DNA from: Candidatus Margulisiibacteriota bacterium
GTDB taxonomy: Bacteria; Margulisbacteria; Termititenacia; Termititenacales; Termititenacaceae
Reading direction: 5' to 3'
Length of the DNA stretch: 22,855 nt
Assembly: GCA_031279305.1 (NCBI GenBank)
Contig: JAITIS010000078.1
Coordinates: forward strand, 1 to 22,855
Of this stretch, positions 8,967 to 17,141 are shown one piece after another. A model generated the notes under the pieces. The model saw nothing but the letters and a program-made list of their open reading frames with translations. It was not told the origin of the DNA and did no database searches. A program made the translations under genes and the position numbers. Position 1 is the stretch's first letter. The number at the start of each line of letters is the position of its first letter.

Positions 8967-10715
8967 ATGATTAAATTTCTAGTTTTGTTGATTGTCTGTA
9001 GTTTTTCCTGCGCTGCCAAACTGGACTACGCGCAGGCCAAAAAATATTTTGCCGATGGGCGTTATGCGGAAGCGGCTAAAACTTTTGCTTATGTCGGCGC
9101 TCATCGCCGTCATCTGAAATCCTACTGTGATTATTACCGCGCCGCCGCCGCTTTTGAACAAGGGCGGTATGCTGAGTCCGCCCGGCTGTTGGAAAAATAC
9201 ACAGCGCAGGCCAATATTCCCTATAAAACCGAGGCGCTGGAACTATTGAACGAAAATTATCTGAAGCTCAAAAGGGACAAAGAAGTGCATCCGCTGGCCG
9301 CTTACGGCCAAGCGCTCAAACTTTTCCATAAAAGCGATTATGCGGGCGCGCTTAGACTGCTCAAAGTGGTTTCTGCCAACAACGCGCTCTCTGTGCTGCC
9401 GGAGGACGCTTATTATTACTTGGCGCGCTCTTATATGTACTGTGCCGAACCTCAGACAGCGCGGAAAATACTGGGATCCCGCTCCGGCGCCGGAGCGGTT
9501 TATTATCTGGGCGTGCTGGCCCAGCGGCAAAAACAGCACAAACTGGCGGACAGCCGGTTTCTGGAAGTCTGGCGGAAATATCCGGATTCTGACTATGCGC
9601 CGCAGGCGCTTTTCAATCTAGCGCGCCAAAGTTCCGGACAGCTCCGGCTGAATTATTACCGCCGGCTTTATCAGCGATACCCGCAGTCGCGCTACGCTGA
9701 CGATGCCGCTTGGGAGGCAGGCTGGACGGATTACCAGAACAAACAATATAGAGCCGCGGCGGAGATCTGGCTGGCCGGCTACGCTCTGGATAAAAAATCC
9801 GACAATGCCGACGCCTTGCTTTACTGGTCCGGCAAAGCCCGGCAAAAATTGGGTGATAAGGCGGGCGCCGAGCAGATTTTTGTGCGGGCTAGACGGGAAT
9901 TTCCCGCCAGATTTTACGGCTGGCGCGCGGCGCAGCAGTTGGGATTAAGCCCGGAGCTGCCGGCCGGTTCTTTGAGATTGCAAGATGTCCGTCCGCGGAC
10001 GAACAAAACTTTGCGGGAGTTTCTGGCGATCGGCGCGTACGACGATGCGCAAGCCGAGGCCGGGCTGATTGCGGATAAAGAACAAAAAAAACAAACCCTG
10101 TCCGCTTTGAAAATTTATCTGGCCGACGCCGCGCATCAGGCGGGAGATTACAAAGAAGCAATACTTCTTGCTCTGGATGCGCTGGACAGCAATCCGGATT
10201 ACGCGGCAATACTGCCGGAGCTTTGGCGGATCTGCTACCCCAAGGCTTTTGTCCGGGAGGTGGAGAAGCATTCCCGCGCTTATGCGCTGGATGAAAATTA
10301 TGTTTACGCCCTGATCAGAGAGGAGTCTCTTTACGATGAATTTGCGCTTTCACCGGCCAATGCCTGCGGCCTGATGCAGCTTTTGCCGCGCACCGCCGCG
10401 CAGATATTGCAAAAATTAAATATAAGCGCGGATCCCGAGCCGGAAGCGCTGTATCAGCCGGACATCAATATATTGCTCGGCGCTTATTATCTGCGCGAAA
10501 TGCTCAACCGCTTCGAGGGCAGTCCCTATCTCGCCCTCGCGGCGTACAACGCCGGCCCGGCGGCCGCCGGGCGCTGGCTAAAGCCAGCGGGCGGCATAGC
10601 CGGAATGGATGTCGACGCTTTCGTGGAAAATATCCGCTACCCGGAAACCCGCAATTATGTTAAAAGAGTGATGCGCGGCTGCTGGCTGTATGCGGCGCTG
10701 TACGCGGAGGACTAG
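8967..10715 (+). CDS. slt: Soluble lytic murein transglycosylase (Slt70-like)
   Basis: This 582-residue protein begins with a hydrophobic signal peptide (residues 1 to about 17), so it is periplasmic. Residues 20 to about 400 form TPR-like helical repeats (YAQAKKYFADGRYAEAAKTF, YRAAAAFEQGRYAESARLL and others), as in the U-shaped superhelix of Slt enzymes. The C-terminal domain (about 435-575) is a transglycosylase domain: YVYALIREESLYDEFALS carries the catalytic Glu453 in the R-E-E-S motif, followed by ACGLMQLLP and ALAAYNAGP. It would cleave the MurNAc-GlcNAc bond to give 1,6-anhydromuropeptides during wall turnover. It starts 41 bp after the large OMP gene and has its own candidate promoter. 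Its TAG overlaps the stop of the convergent caspase-like gene inside a CTAG, which leaves no room for a terminator between them. Confidence 0.92.
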   Translation: MIKFLVLLIVCSFSCAAKLDYAQAKKYFADGRYAEAAKTFAYVGAHRRHLKSYCDYYRAAAAFEQGRYAESARLLEKYTAQANIPYKTEALELLNENYLKLKRDKEVHPLAAYGQALKLFHKSDYAGALRLLKVVSANNALSVLPEDAYYYLARSYMYCAEPQTARKILGSRSGAGAVYYLGVLAQRQKQHKLADSRFLEVWRKYPDSDYAPQALFNLARQSSGQLRLNYYRRLYQRYPQSRYADDAAWEAGWTDYQNKQYRAAAEIWLAGYALDKKSDNADALLYWSGKARQKLGDKAGAEQIFVRARREFPARFYGWRAAQQLGLSPELPAGSLRLQDVRPRTNKTLREFLAIGAYDDAQAEAGLIADKEQKKQTLSALKIYLADAAHQAGDYKEAILLALDALDSNPDYAAILPELWRICYPKAFVREVEKHSRAYALDENYVYALIREESLYDEFALSPANACGLMQLLPRTAAQILQKLNISADPEPEALYQPDINILLGAYYLREMLNRFEGSPYLALAAYNAGPAAAGRWLKPAGGIAGMDVDAFVENIRYPETRNYVKRVMRGCWLYAALYAED

Positions 10716-12643
10716 CGGCCTGTTTCCCGAAATTGAATAGTTGTTTCCTGCGAATGAAAACCTAAAATTTTGCTTATTTCTACAAATAACAGCGAACCGT
10801 CCGGATTTTCTCTGATCTCCACCCGCTCTATCAGCGGCCCGCCCAGATTAAAGAAACTTCTGGTTTCCAGCATTTCATATTCCGTATCTTTGTAATGTAT
10901 CGCTTCTGTGTCCGCGCCGAACTGTATATGGATAAGTCCCTGCGGATTGTCCGCGGTGACTGCTGTGTCGATTTTTAGGCCGAATTTTTCCAGCGCCGCG
11001 GCATCCTGCATATACAGCCTAAAATAGGCCGCGGCTGCTTTGCTGATGCTATTTTCCGGCGCGGTGACAGGTTCCGGCAGTTTGGACTTTTCTATTATAT
11101 ATGTGTCCGCCGGGTTGCTCGAATAAAGCATGCCGGCAAAATTATGATTTTCATCAAATAACATCCGACATTCCCTGCTCTTAGCCGCTATAGTCGTGGC
11201 GTAAACTTTTTGCGAGGTTGAATTTATAGCTATGGTGTTTGCTAGACTTACCGCGCGCTCTCTGCCGTAGCCGCCGTAACAAGCCAGTATCACAAATGAG
11301 CAGTTCTCGGCGCAGCGCGAAATGCATTTTTTCAGCTCGGCATTATCTGTGACGTCCAGCGTTTTACTGTCCAGTAATTTTACGAATTCATTAAATCTTT
11401 GCAATAAAGACTCAGCGGCTGTATTCAGCCAGATTTCCCCTAACTCCTGCCGGGAAAAAGGCGCGACGGATAAATAATCGGTGAGTCTATTCATTATATC
11501 CGGGAGAGCGGCTTGCTCCTCAAAATTGGCGGTAAGATTGCCCAGAGAAAGCGAAAGGCCGTAAGGCATACCGTGCCCGCCTAAATAGACCAAATCGATA
11601 AGACGCTGGCTCTTCCCGGTGTCGTCCTGACAATAATAGGTTCTGTCAAAAAAACTTTCCAGCTCCTGATCTCTGGCTGTCTCGTAGTAACAAACTTGGT
11701 AGCTGTTGGCCAGCAAAGCCCCGATGTCGTTATACTTAAATGCGCCGTTGGGATCATCTTTATTAAAAATGATCAGCGCGGTTTTTTGCGCCGGGTCAAG
11801 CGGCCTGTTCCGCATATCTACTATTTGTCTTAATTCGGCATAACTGCTAAAGCGTTCTACGTACTCAATGGGCGGATCCAATGCCCGGCAGTCGGCCAGC
11901 AGCCTGTCCAGCTGCTCCCGCGGCGGGGAACCGCGATAATAAACGCTGAAATCTTTATCCGGATATAAATTTTGGAAAAATAGATAATCCGTGCCTGAAA
12001 GCGCCGGCTGATAAGTATGAAATAAATAGTCAACGTCAAACTTGCGCTGTTCCGGCGGTTGAAGCGCATCATTGCGCCAGATACTCTGACTCTCTATAAA
12101 CAGACTGGCGGCCATCACAACTTCTTGCGCGTCATTTGCCCGCATATTTGACAATAATAGCTGTCCGGTTTGGCGAATTTCATTGTTTTTAATTGTTTTC
12201 AGCAGAAAATCAAACGCTAGTTTTTTATCCTGAAAAATTTCTGCCAGCAGTTTTTTATCTGTGTTAGCCAGAACCGCCAAGCCAGCTTCGCAAGTGTCGG
12301 CGCCGGGAACATCGTAACAGCTGGCTTCTTGTAAAAAACGCAGGAAAGAAGCCTTATCGCTGATTTGCTTCGGCAAATAAATATTTATAAAGTGAAATTT
12401 TTGCAAATCCTTTTGTTCAATGCCGAGCTGGGCTTTATAGGCGGCCAGGGTCTGGTGAAATTCTGCGGCGGAAATCTGTCCGTCTTTATTTGCGTCAAAA
12501 TCGGCAAATTTATACCGGGATAATTCTGGAGTCGCGGCTTTTAATTTTCCAAATTCATTTCTATTTAATTGTTGGTTCTTAAGGTTAAACAAACCCTTGC
12601 CAGCGTATTGCTGGAACAAAAAATTTAAGTTATTGATGCTCAT
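10712..12643 (-). CDS. EF-hand / caspase-like (clan CD) putative cysteine peptidase
   Basis: This 643-residue protein has no signal peptide or membrane segment and so is probably cytoplasmic. Near its N-terminus is one textbook EF-hand loop, DANKDGQISAAE (residues 50-61), with a degenerate partner just before it. A central region (about 285-490) has the strand order of the caspase/hemoglobinase fold: ALIIFNKDDPNGAF, then QVCYYETARD, then LVYLGGHG with candidate catalytic His357, then FVILACYGG with candidate catalytic Cys455, then KVYATTIAA. Hydrophobic-block-HG and hydrophobic-block-C-x-G are the hallmarks of clan CD. The C-terminal 120 residues have no assignment. Start: the ATG at 12643 is the first in a sensible position, although the frame is open further upstream; no Shine-Dalgarno is visible. 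It is divergent from ruvB, convergent with slt, and AT-richer than both. Calcium control of the peptidase is inference. The exact family (C11, C13, C14, C25 or C80) cannot be set by eye. Confidence 0.75.
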   Translation of the reverse strand: MSINNLNFLFQQYAGKGLFNLKNQQLNRNEFGKLKAATPELSRYKFADFDANKDGQISAAEFHQTLAAYKAQLGIEQKDLQKFHFINIYLPKQISDKASFLRFLQEASCYDVPGADTCEAGLAVLANTDKKLLAEIFQDKKLAFDFLLKTIKNNEIRQTGQLLLSNMRANDAQEVVMAASLFIESQSIWRNDALQPPEQRKFDVDYLFHTYQPALSGTDYLFFQNLYPDKDFSVYYRGSPPREQLDRLLADCRALDPPIEYVERFSSYAELRQIVDMRNRPLDPAQKTALIIFNKDDPNGAFKYNDIGALLANSYQVCYYETARDQELESFFDRTYYCQDDTGKSQRLIDLVYLGGHGMPYGLSLSLGNLTANFEEQAALPDIMNRLTDYLSVAPFSRQELGEIWLNTAAESLLQRFNEFVKLLDSKTLDVTDNAELKKCISRCAENCSFVILACYGGYGRERAVSLANTIAINSTSQKVYATTIAAKSRECRMLFDENHNFAGMLYSSNPADTYIIEKSKLPEPVTAPENSISKAAAAYFRLYMQDAAALEKFGLKIDTAVTADNPQGLIHIQFGADTEAIHYKDTEYEMLETRSFFNLGGPLIERVEIRENPDGSLLFVEISKILGFHSQETTIQFRETGR

Positions 12644-12697
12644 AACTAGAAAATTACCCGCTTTGGATGGTTTTATACTATAATCCAATAATATATT
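12644..12697. promoter_or_regulatory. Divergent promoter region between the caspase-like gene and ruvB
   Basis: This 54 bp AT-rich spacer must hold the start signals for both divergent genes unless they are read from elsewhere. On the plus strand, TATAAT at 12679-12684 is a perfect -10 box lying 13 nt before the ruvB ATG. On the minus strand, TATAGT (complement of 12677-12682) overlaps it, so the two promoters would compete for the same DNA. Neither start codon has a clear Shine-Dalgarno. Confidence 0.4.
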
Positions 12698-13750
12698 ATG
12701 CCTGACGCAGAAGAAAAATCTTCCCGCTTGCTTGACCGCGAAATTCAGTCTGAAGACGCGCTGTCCGAGTCTATCCGTCCGCGCGTGCTGGACGAATACA
12801 TCGGTCAAGAAACGATCAAAGATAATCTGCGTATTTTTATCGAGGCGGCCAAGTCCCGCCGGGAGCCGCTGGAGCATTCTATTTTTTACGGCCCGCCGGG
12901 CTTAGGCAAAACCACGCTGGCCAATGTTATCGCCAATGAAATGGGCGTGGCGATCAAGGTTACCTCCGGCCCCGCCATAGAGCGTCCGGGCGATCTGGCC
13001 GCTATCCTGACCAATCTGCAAGAGGGCGATATTTTTTTTATCGATGAGATTCACCGCTTAAACCGCGCGGTGGAGGAAGTGTTGTATCCGGCGCTGGAGG
13101 ATTTTGAACTGGACATTATGATCGGCAAAGGCCCCTCGGCGCGCTCGCTGCGGCTGACCCTGCCGAAATTTACGCTGATCGGCGCGACGACGCGCATCGG
13201 TCTTTTGTCCGCGCCTTTGCGCGACCGGTTTGGCATTCTGAATAAACTAGAGTTTTACACCGAGGCCGAGCTGAGCCGGATCATTCAGCGCTCTGCCCGC
13301 ATCTTAAATGTGCAGATCGATTTTGACAGCGCGTTAGCCATAGCCAGACGCAGCCGGGCGACGCCCCGCATTGCCAACCGGCTCATCCGCCGCATCCGCG
13401 ACTGGGCGCAGGTCAAAAATGCCGGGCAAATAACGCCGCAGATTGTGGATGACTGTCTGCAAGCCCTAACTATCGATCAGCTGGGGCTGGATAAAGTCGA
13501 TAAAAAAATTATTTTGACAATCATTGAAAAATTCAACGGCGGCCCGGTGGGTTTGGACACCCTCGCGGCGATGATCAGCGAAGACCCGCTGACTATGGAG
13601 GATGTTTACGAGCCTTATTTGATGCAGCTGGGGTTTATCGATAGGACACAGCGTGGTAGAATTTGCACGCCCGCCGCTTATGAACATTTTGGCAAGACTC
13701 TGCCGGCTGTTCCGGGCGTCCAGAACGGTTTGTTTCAGGGAGTAAAATGA
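12698..13750 (+). CDS. ruvB: Holliday junction branch-migration helicase RuvB
   Basis: At 350 residues this is a full-length RuvB. Signatures in order: LDEYIGQETIKDNL, Walker A GPPGLGKT (65-72), PAIERPGDLAAIL, Walker B FFIDEIHRL, the conserved FTLIGATTRIGLLSAPLRDRFGI segment with sensor and arginine-finger residues, and a C-terminal winged helix with GRICTPAAYEHFG. RuvB forms a hexameric AAA+ motor that, with RuvA, drives branch migration during recombinational repair; ruvA and ruvC are not in this window. The ATG has no Shine-Dalgarno, and a TATAAT lies 13 nt upstream. The stop overlaps the hisB start as ATGA, so the two are co-translated. Confidence 0.97.
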   Translation: MPDAEEKSSRLLDREIQSEDALSESIRPRVLDEYIGQETIKDNLRIFIEAAKSRREPLEHSIFYGPPGLGKTTLANVIANEMGVAIKVTSGPAIERPGDLAAILTNLQEGDIFFIDEIHRLNRAVEEVLYPALEDFELDIMIGKGPSARSLRLTLPKFTLIGATTRIGLLSAPLRDRFGILNKLEFYTEAELSRIIQRSARILNVQIDFDSALAIARRSRATPRIANRLIRRIRDWAQVKNAGQITPQIVDDCLQALTIDQLGLDKVDKKIILTIIEKFNGGPVGLDTLAAMISEDPLTMEDVYEPYLMQLGFIDRTQRGRICTPAAYEHFGKTLPAVPGVQNGLFQGVK

Positions 13751-14331
13751 GAATAGCGCAAAAAGCACGCCAGACCAAAGAAACGCAGATCAAGCTGGAA
13801 TTAAATCTGGACGGCAGCGGTCAGGCAAATATAAACACCGGCATCGCTTTTTTTGACCATATGCTGGAATTATTTGCCAAACACGGCAATTTTGATCTGA
13901 TTATCAAAGCCAGCGGCGATCTAGCAGTGGACGGCCATCACACAGTCGAGGATGTGGGGCTGGTGCTGGGCGGCGCTTTCCAGACCGCGCTGGGCGATAA
14001 ATCCGGAATTAACCGTTACGGTTTTTTTGTGCTGCCGATGGATGAGGCTCTGGCGGAATGCGCGGTGGATATTTCCGGGCGACCTTTTTTGAATTTTGCG
14101 GCGGATTTTCAAAAAACTAAAGTCGGCGAATTTGACGCCGAGCTGGTCGAGGAATTCTGGCGGGCTTTTGTGACGCAGGCCGGGCTTACCGCGCATATTC
14201 ATTTGTTCTCCGGCGCCAATCTGCATCATCAGGCGGAGGCGGTGTTCAAATGTATGGCCAGGGCTTTGCGAATGGCCGCGGCGCTGGATCCTTTGGTTCA
14301 GGGTATTCCCTCGACCAAAGGAGTACTCTGA
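13747..14331 (+). CDS. hisB: Imidazoleglycerol-phosphate dehydratase
   Basis: This 194-residue protein is a monofunctional HisB of normal length. It catalyses the sixth step of histidine biosynthesis, converting imidazole-glycerol phosphate to imidazole-acetol phosphate. Signatures are FFDHMLELFAKHG, DGHHTVED (62-69), LHHQAEA (159-165) and the closing PSTKG; the His and Glu residues of these motifs bind the paired manganese ions. The ATG overlaps the ruvB stop, with a purine-rich GGGAG just upstream inside ruvB. No other histidine gene is in the window, so hisB is detached from its pathway and sits in a ruvB-hisB-ftsH block. No phosphatase domain is fused to it. Confidence 0.97.
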   Translation: MRIAQKARQTKETQIKLELNLDGSGQANINTGIAFFDHMLELFAKHGNFDLIIKASGDLAVDGHHTVEDVGLVLGGAFQTALGDKSGINRYGFFVLPMDEALAECAVDISGRPFLNFAADFQKTKVGEFDAELVEEFWRAFVTQAGLTAHIHLFSGANLHHQAEAVFKCMARALRMAAALDPLVQGIPSTKGVL

Positions 14332-14334
14332 CAA

Positions 14335-16167
14335 ATGGCCAGACCCGCTAAACCGGTCAAGCCGGATTACAATGCCTTTTGGCGGCAGCTGGCGCTGATC
14401 GTGCTGGTCGCGCTGATTGCGCTGTCTTTTATCAAAACCACCTTGGACAAGCAGGCCGCTCCGGTCAAGGATATTACTTTTTCCGAATTTCAGGCGTTGG
14501 TGGTAAACGGCGAGATCGAAAAAGTGAAAATTGACACGGTGGATTCCTCTGTGACCGCGACCCTGAAAAACCAGCAAAAAGTGCATACCCATATTGTGCT
14601 GTATTCGGAATTTATTCCGCTTTTGGAAAGCAAAGGCGTGAATATCGCTATCACTTCGCCCAATGCGAATTGGCTTGCTTCTCTGTTTGGCACGGTGATT
14701 CTGCCTTTTGCGCTTTTTGCGTGTTTGTGGTTTTTTATTTTTCGGCAGGCGCAGGGCGCAAACAATCAGGCTATGTCTTTCGGCAAATCCAAAGCGCGCG
14801 AGTGGAGCAAAGACGGCAAGAAGCCGACTTCCTTCAAAGATATCGCCGGCGCGGACGAAGCGATAGAAGAGCTGCGCGAAGTGGTGGATTTCTTAAAAAA
14901 TCCTAAAAAATATCTGGACATCGGCGCCAAAATACCGCGCGGCGTGCTGTTGATGGGGCCGCCCGGCTGCGGCAAGACCTTGCTGGCCCGCGCCATAGCC
15001 GGCGAGGCCGGCGTGGCTTTTTTCCACATCAGCGGTTCGGATTTTGTGGAAATGTTTGTCGGCGTCGGCGCTTCCCGCGTGCGCGATCTGTTTTATCAGG
15101 CCAAACGCGCCCAGCCGGCGATAATTTTTGTCGATGAGATCGACGCAGTGGGACGGCACCGCGGCGCGGGCTTAGGCGGTGGACACGACGAGCGGGAGCA
15201 GACGCTTAACCAGCTGCTGGTTGAGATGGACGGTTTTGACGACAAGGCCTCAGTCATAGTGATTGCCGCGACGAACCGCCCGGACGTGCTGGATCCGGCT
15301 CTGCTCAGGCCGGGGCGTTTTGACCGGCAGGTGGTGCTGGATCGCCCCGATGTCAAAGGCCGGGCGCAGATATTAAAAATCCACACGGCCAGAGTCAAAC
15401 TGGATAAAAATATTGATCTGGAAGTGCTGGCCAAACGCACTCCGGGTTTTACCGGCGCTGACTTAGCCAATCTGGTCAATGAAGGCGCGCTGTTGGCCGC
15501 CAGACGCGACAAAAAACAGGCGGAGATGGCGGATCTGGAAGCGGCGGTGGACCGGGTGATCGCCGGTCCGGAGAAAAAAAGCAAAGTGATGTCCAAAGAA
15601 GAAAAGGAAATTATTGCGTATCACGAAGTCGGACACGCGCTGGTTGCGCGCAATATTCCCGGCGCCGACCCGGTGCACAAGATTTCCATACTGCCGCGCG
15701 GTATGGCTCTGGGCTACACCTTGCAGCTGCCGCTGGAAGACAAATATCTGGTTTCCCGCCAAAAAATGCTGGAAGAAATTACTATTCTTTTGGGCGGCCG
15801 CGCGGCGGAGGCTTTGAAATTTCAGGAGATTACCACCGGCGCGGCGAACGATCTGGAGCGGGCGACAAAAATCGCCCACCAAATGGTCTGCCAGTACGGT
15901 ATGTCCTCTTTAGGTAACCGTACTTTTGGCCGCTCGCAGGAAAATGTTTTTCTAGGGCGCGATTTTGTTCAGCACGACAGAGATTTCAGCGAAAACACCG
16001 CGAACAATATTGACAAAGAAATAAATTTGTTTATCGCCGGGGCTTACAAGCGGGCGCAGGCTATTTTGCAGAAAAACAAAAATATTATGGAGAAACTGGC
16101 CGCGGAATTGATCAAAAAAGAAGTTCTCGAAAGCAAAGCGCTGGATGAATTTCTGCAAAGTAAATAA
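14335..16167 (+). CDS. ftsH: ATP-dependent zinc metalloprotease FtsH
   Basis: This 610-residue protein has the full FtsH layout. Two membrane segments (about 17-33 and 113-136) flank a small periplasmic domain containing FSEFQALV. The AAA+ domain follows, with Walker A GPPGCGKT (208-215), Walker B FVDEID (Asp267, Glu268), the pore motif FVEMFVGVGASRVRDLF, and the second region of homology TNRPDVLDPALLRPGRFDRQ. The peptidase domain carries HEVGH (430-434) and the third zinc ligand Asp506 in GAANDLERAT. FtsH hexamers extract and degrade membrane proteins and unstable cytosolic regulators. AAAGGAG at 14317-14323, inside the end of hisB, is about 11 nt before the ATG. The gene starts 3 nt after hisB and ends 4 nt before a convergent gene. 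Confidence 0.97.
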   Translation: MARPAKPVKPDYNAFWRQLALIVLVALIALSFIKTTLDKQAAPVKDITFSEFQALVVNGEIEKVKIDTVDSSVTATLKNQQKVHTHIVLYSEFIPLLESKGVNIAITSPNANWLASLFGTVILPFALFACLWFFIFRQAQGANNQAMSFGKSKAREWSKDGKKPTSFKDIAGADEAIEELREVVDFLKNPKKYLDIGAKIPRGVLLMGPPGCGKTLLARAIAGEAGVAFFHISGSDFVEMFVGVGASRVRDLFYQAKRAQPAIIFVDEIDAVGRHRGAGLGGGHDEREQTLNQLLVEMDGFDDKASVIVIAATNRPDVLDPALLRPGRFDRQVVLDRPDVKGRAQILKIHTARVKLDKNIDLEVLAKRTPGFTGADLANLVNEGALLAARRDKKQAEMADLEAAVDRVIAGPEKKSKVMSKEEKEIIAYHEVGHALVARNIPGADPVHKISILPRGMALGYTLQLPLEDKYLVSRQKMLEEITILLGGRAAEALKFQEITTGAANDLERATKIAHQMVCQYGMSSLGNRTFGRSQENVFLGRDFVQHDRDFSENTANNIDKEINLFIAGAYKRAQAILQKNKNIMEKLAAELIKKEVLESKALDEFLQSK

Positions 16168-16171
16168 CTTT

Positions 16172-17080
16172 TTATTCCCCGAAAACGCTGATGTGTTCTT
16201 GGCCGCAGTAGACTAAAATGTTTTTGCGTTCTGGATATTTCTGCAGAAGTTTGTCCAGATTTTCTCTAGCGATTCTGTTGCGGATGCCGTGGTGAATATC
16301 CCAGCATTCCGCGGCGGTCTGCTCGTATTTCGCGTCGTTGATCGGAAACAGCGCGTTTAGCCGGTCGATATTAAAAGGAATATTCTGTTCGCTGCAAAAT
16401 AGTATGTACTTGACGATAGTCTGGGTGATCAGTTCATTGTCGTAGCCTTTGCCCGGGACAAAAGGAATATCGCCGGTCTGCATCGCGAACATCACCAGAT
16501 AAAAAATCGCTTTTTCCGAGCCGACCTGCGCGGCCAATTCGCTAAAGACCTGCCAGTCGTTGTAATAGGGGATGATGTTTACCGCCGGAATATCCCAAGC
16601 TTTGGCTGACTGGGCCGCGTATTCTATCTCTGGATAGGAAGTACCGAGATAGGAGTAGGGCGTGACGCCCTCGATGATGAAAAGCCATTCTTCCGGCCGA
16701 TTCATCGGTCTTTCCGCGCCAAAAATTCTGGCCATATTGCGGATGTGCTCTGGATTGAAATGCGCCCCGTACAGAGCAAATAAATTTCGGTCTTGATAGG
16801 TCATTATCTCGGCGTAAAAAGCCTCCGGCACAGTCCTCTGATAAAGCAGCGCGTCGCTGGCCTGATTGTACAGCCGCTCGCTGTTTCCCAGATAATTGTA
16901 CTCCGGGTCAAAAACCGGAATAACCTGATATTTATTTTTATCCTCTAAATAAAGCAGATAACTGTCGTAACTGCTCTGCGGCGCGGCGCTGATTTTATTC
17001 TGCTGCGGCTTAGGCTTTTCTAACGCCGGCGCAAAATAATTTATAGGCGCGGCTAAATGTGTGCTGGCAACTGCGGTCAT
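16172..17080 (-). CDS. Unrecognised protein with a possible TraB/ChaN/erythromycin-esterase-like pattern
   Basis: This is a 302-residue protein. I chose the ATG at 17080 over one 6 nt upstream because AAGGA (17091-17087) sits 6 nt before it but directly abuts the upstream ATG. After a short N-terminal region rich in Ala, Pro and Lys (a poor signal peptide at best) comes an alpha/beta domain. Three short motifs recall the EreA/ChaN/TraB-Tiki superfamily: LFALYGAHFNPEHIRNMA (His107), EWLFIIEG (Glu137), and near the C-terminus ILVYCGQEHIS (Gly293, His296). In those families a first Gly-x-His, an acidic residue ending a strand, and a late Gly-x-x-His line the active or metal site. This is a pattern-level guess only. 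It lies 61 bp downstream of ftsI on the same strand, possibly with its own promoter, and nearly touches convergent ftsH. Confidence 0.75.
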   Translation of the reverse strand: MTAVASTHLAAPINYFAPALEKPKPQQNKISAAPQSSYDSYLLYLEDKNKYQVIPVFDPEYNYLGNSERLYNQASDALLYQRTVPEAFYAEIMTYQDRNLFALYGAHFNPEHIRNMARIFGAERPMNRPEEWLFIIEGVTPYSYLGTSYPEIEYAAQSAKAWDIPAVNIIPYYNDWQVFSELAAQVGSEKAIFYLVMFAMQTGDIPFVPGKGYDNELITQTIVKYILFCSEQNIPFNIDRLNALFPINDAKYEQTAAECWDIHHGIRNRIARENLDKLLQKYPERKNILVYCGQEHISVFGE

Positions 17081-17141
17081 AAACATTCCTTATTTTAAGC
17101 TCCTTGTCTTTATCGTAAACTCCGCGCGAATGTTGCAGTTT
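17081..17141 (-). promoter_or_regulatory. Short gap after ftsI with a possible promoter and a start-deciding Shine-Dalgarno
   Basis: On the minus strand, TTTACG, a 16 bp spacer and TAAAAT (complement of 17092-17097) form a plausible -35/-10 pair. They lie just upstream of AAGGA (17091-17087) and the ATG at 17080. If this promoter is used, the leader is only a few bases and the AAGGA would be lost from the transcript; if the gene is read through from ftsI, the AAGGA would serve as ribosome binding site. Confidence 0.3.

Noticed and set aside
8967..9017. Lipoprotein signal at the start of the lytic transglycosylase (LIVC or SFSC)
   Set aside because: Neither Cys is preceded by a proper lipobox: Val at -1 in the first and Phe at -2 in the second are poor fits.
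12644..12877. Upstream extension of the caspase-like frame by 78 codons on the minus strand
   Set aside because: It would overlap ruvB by 180 bp, lacks a ribosome binding site, and its sequence looks like antisense of the conserved RuvB N-terminus.
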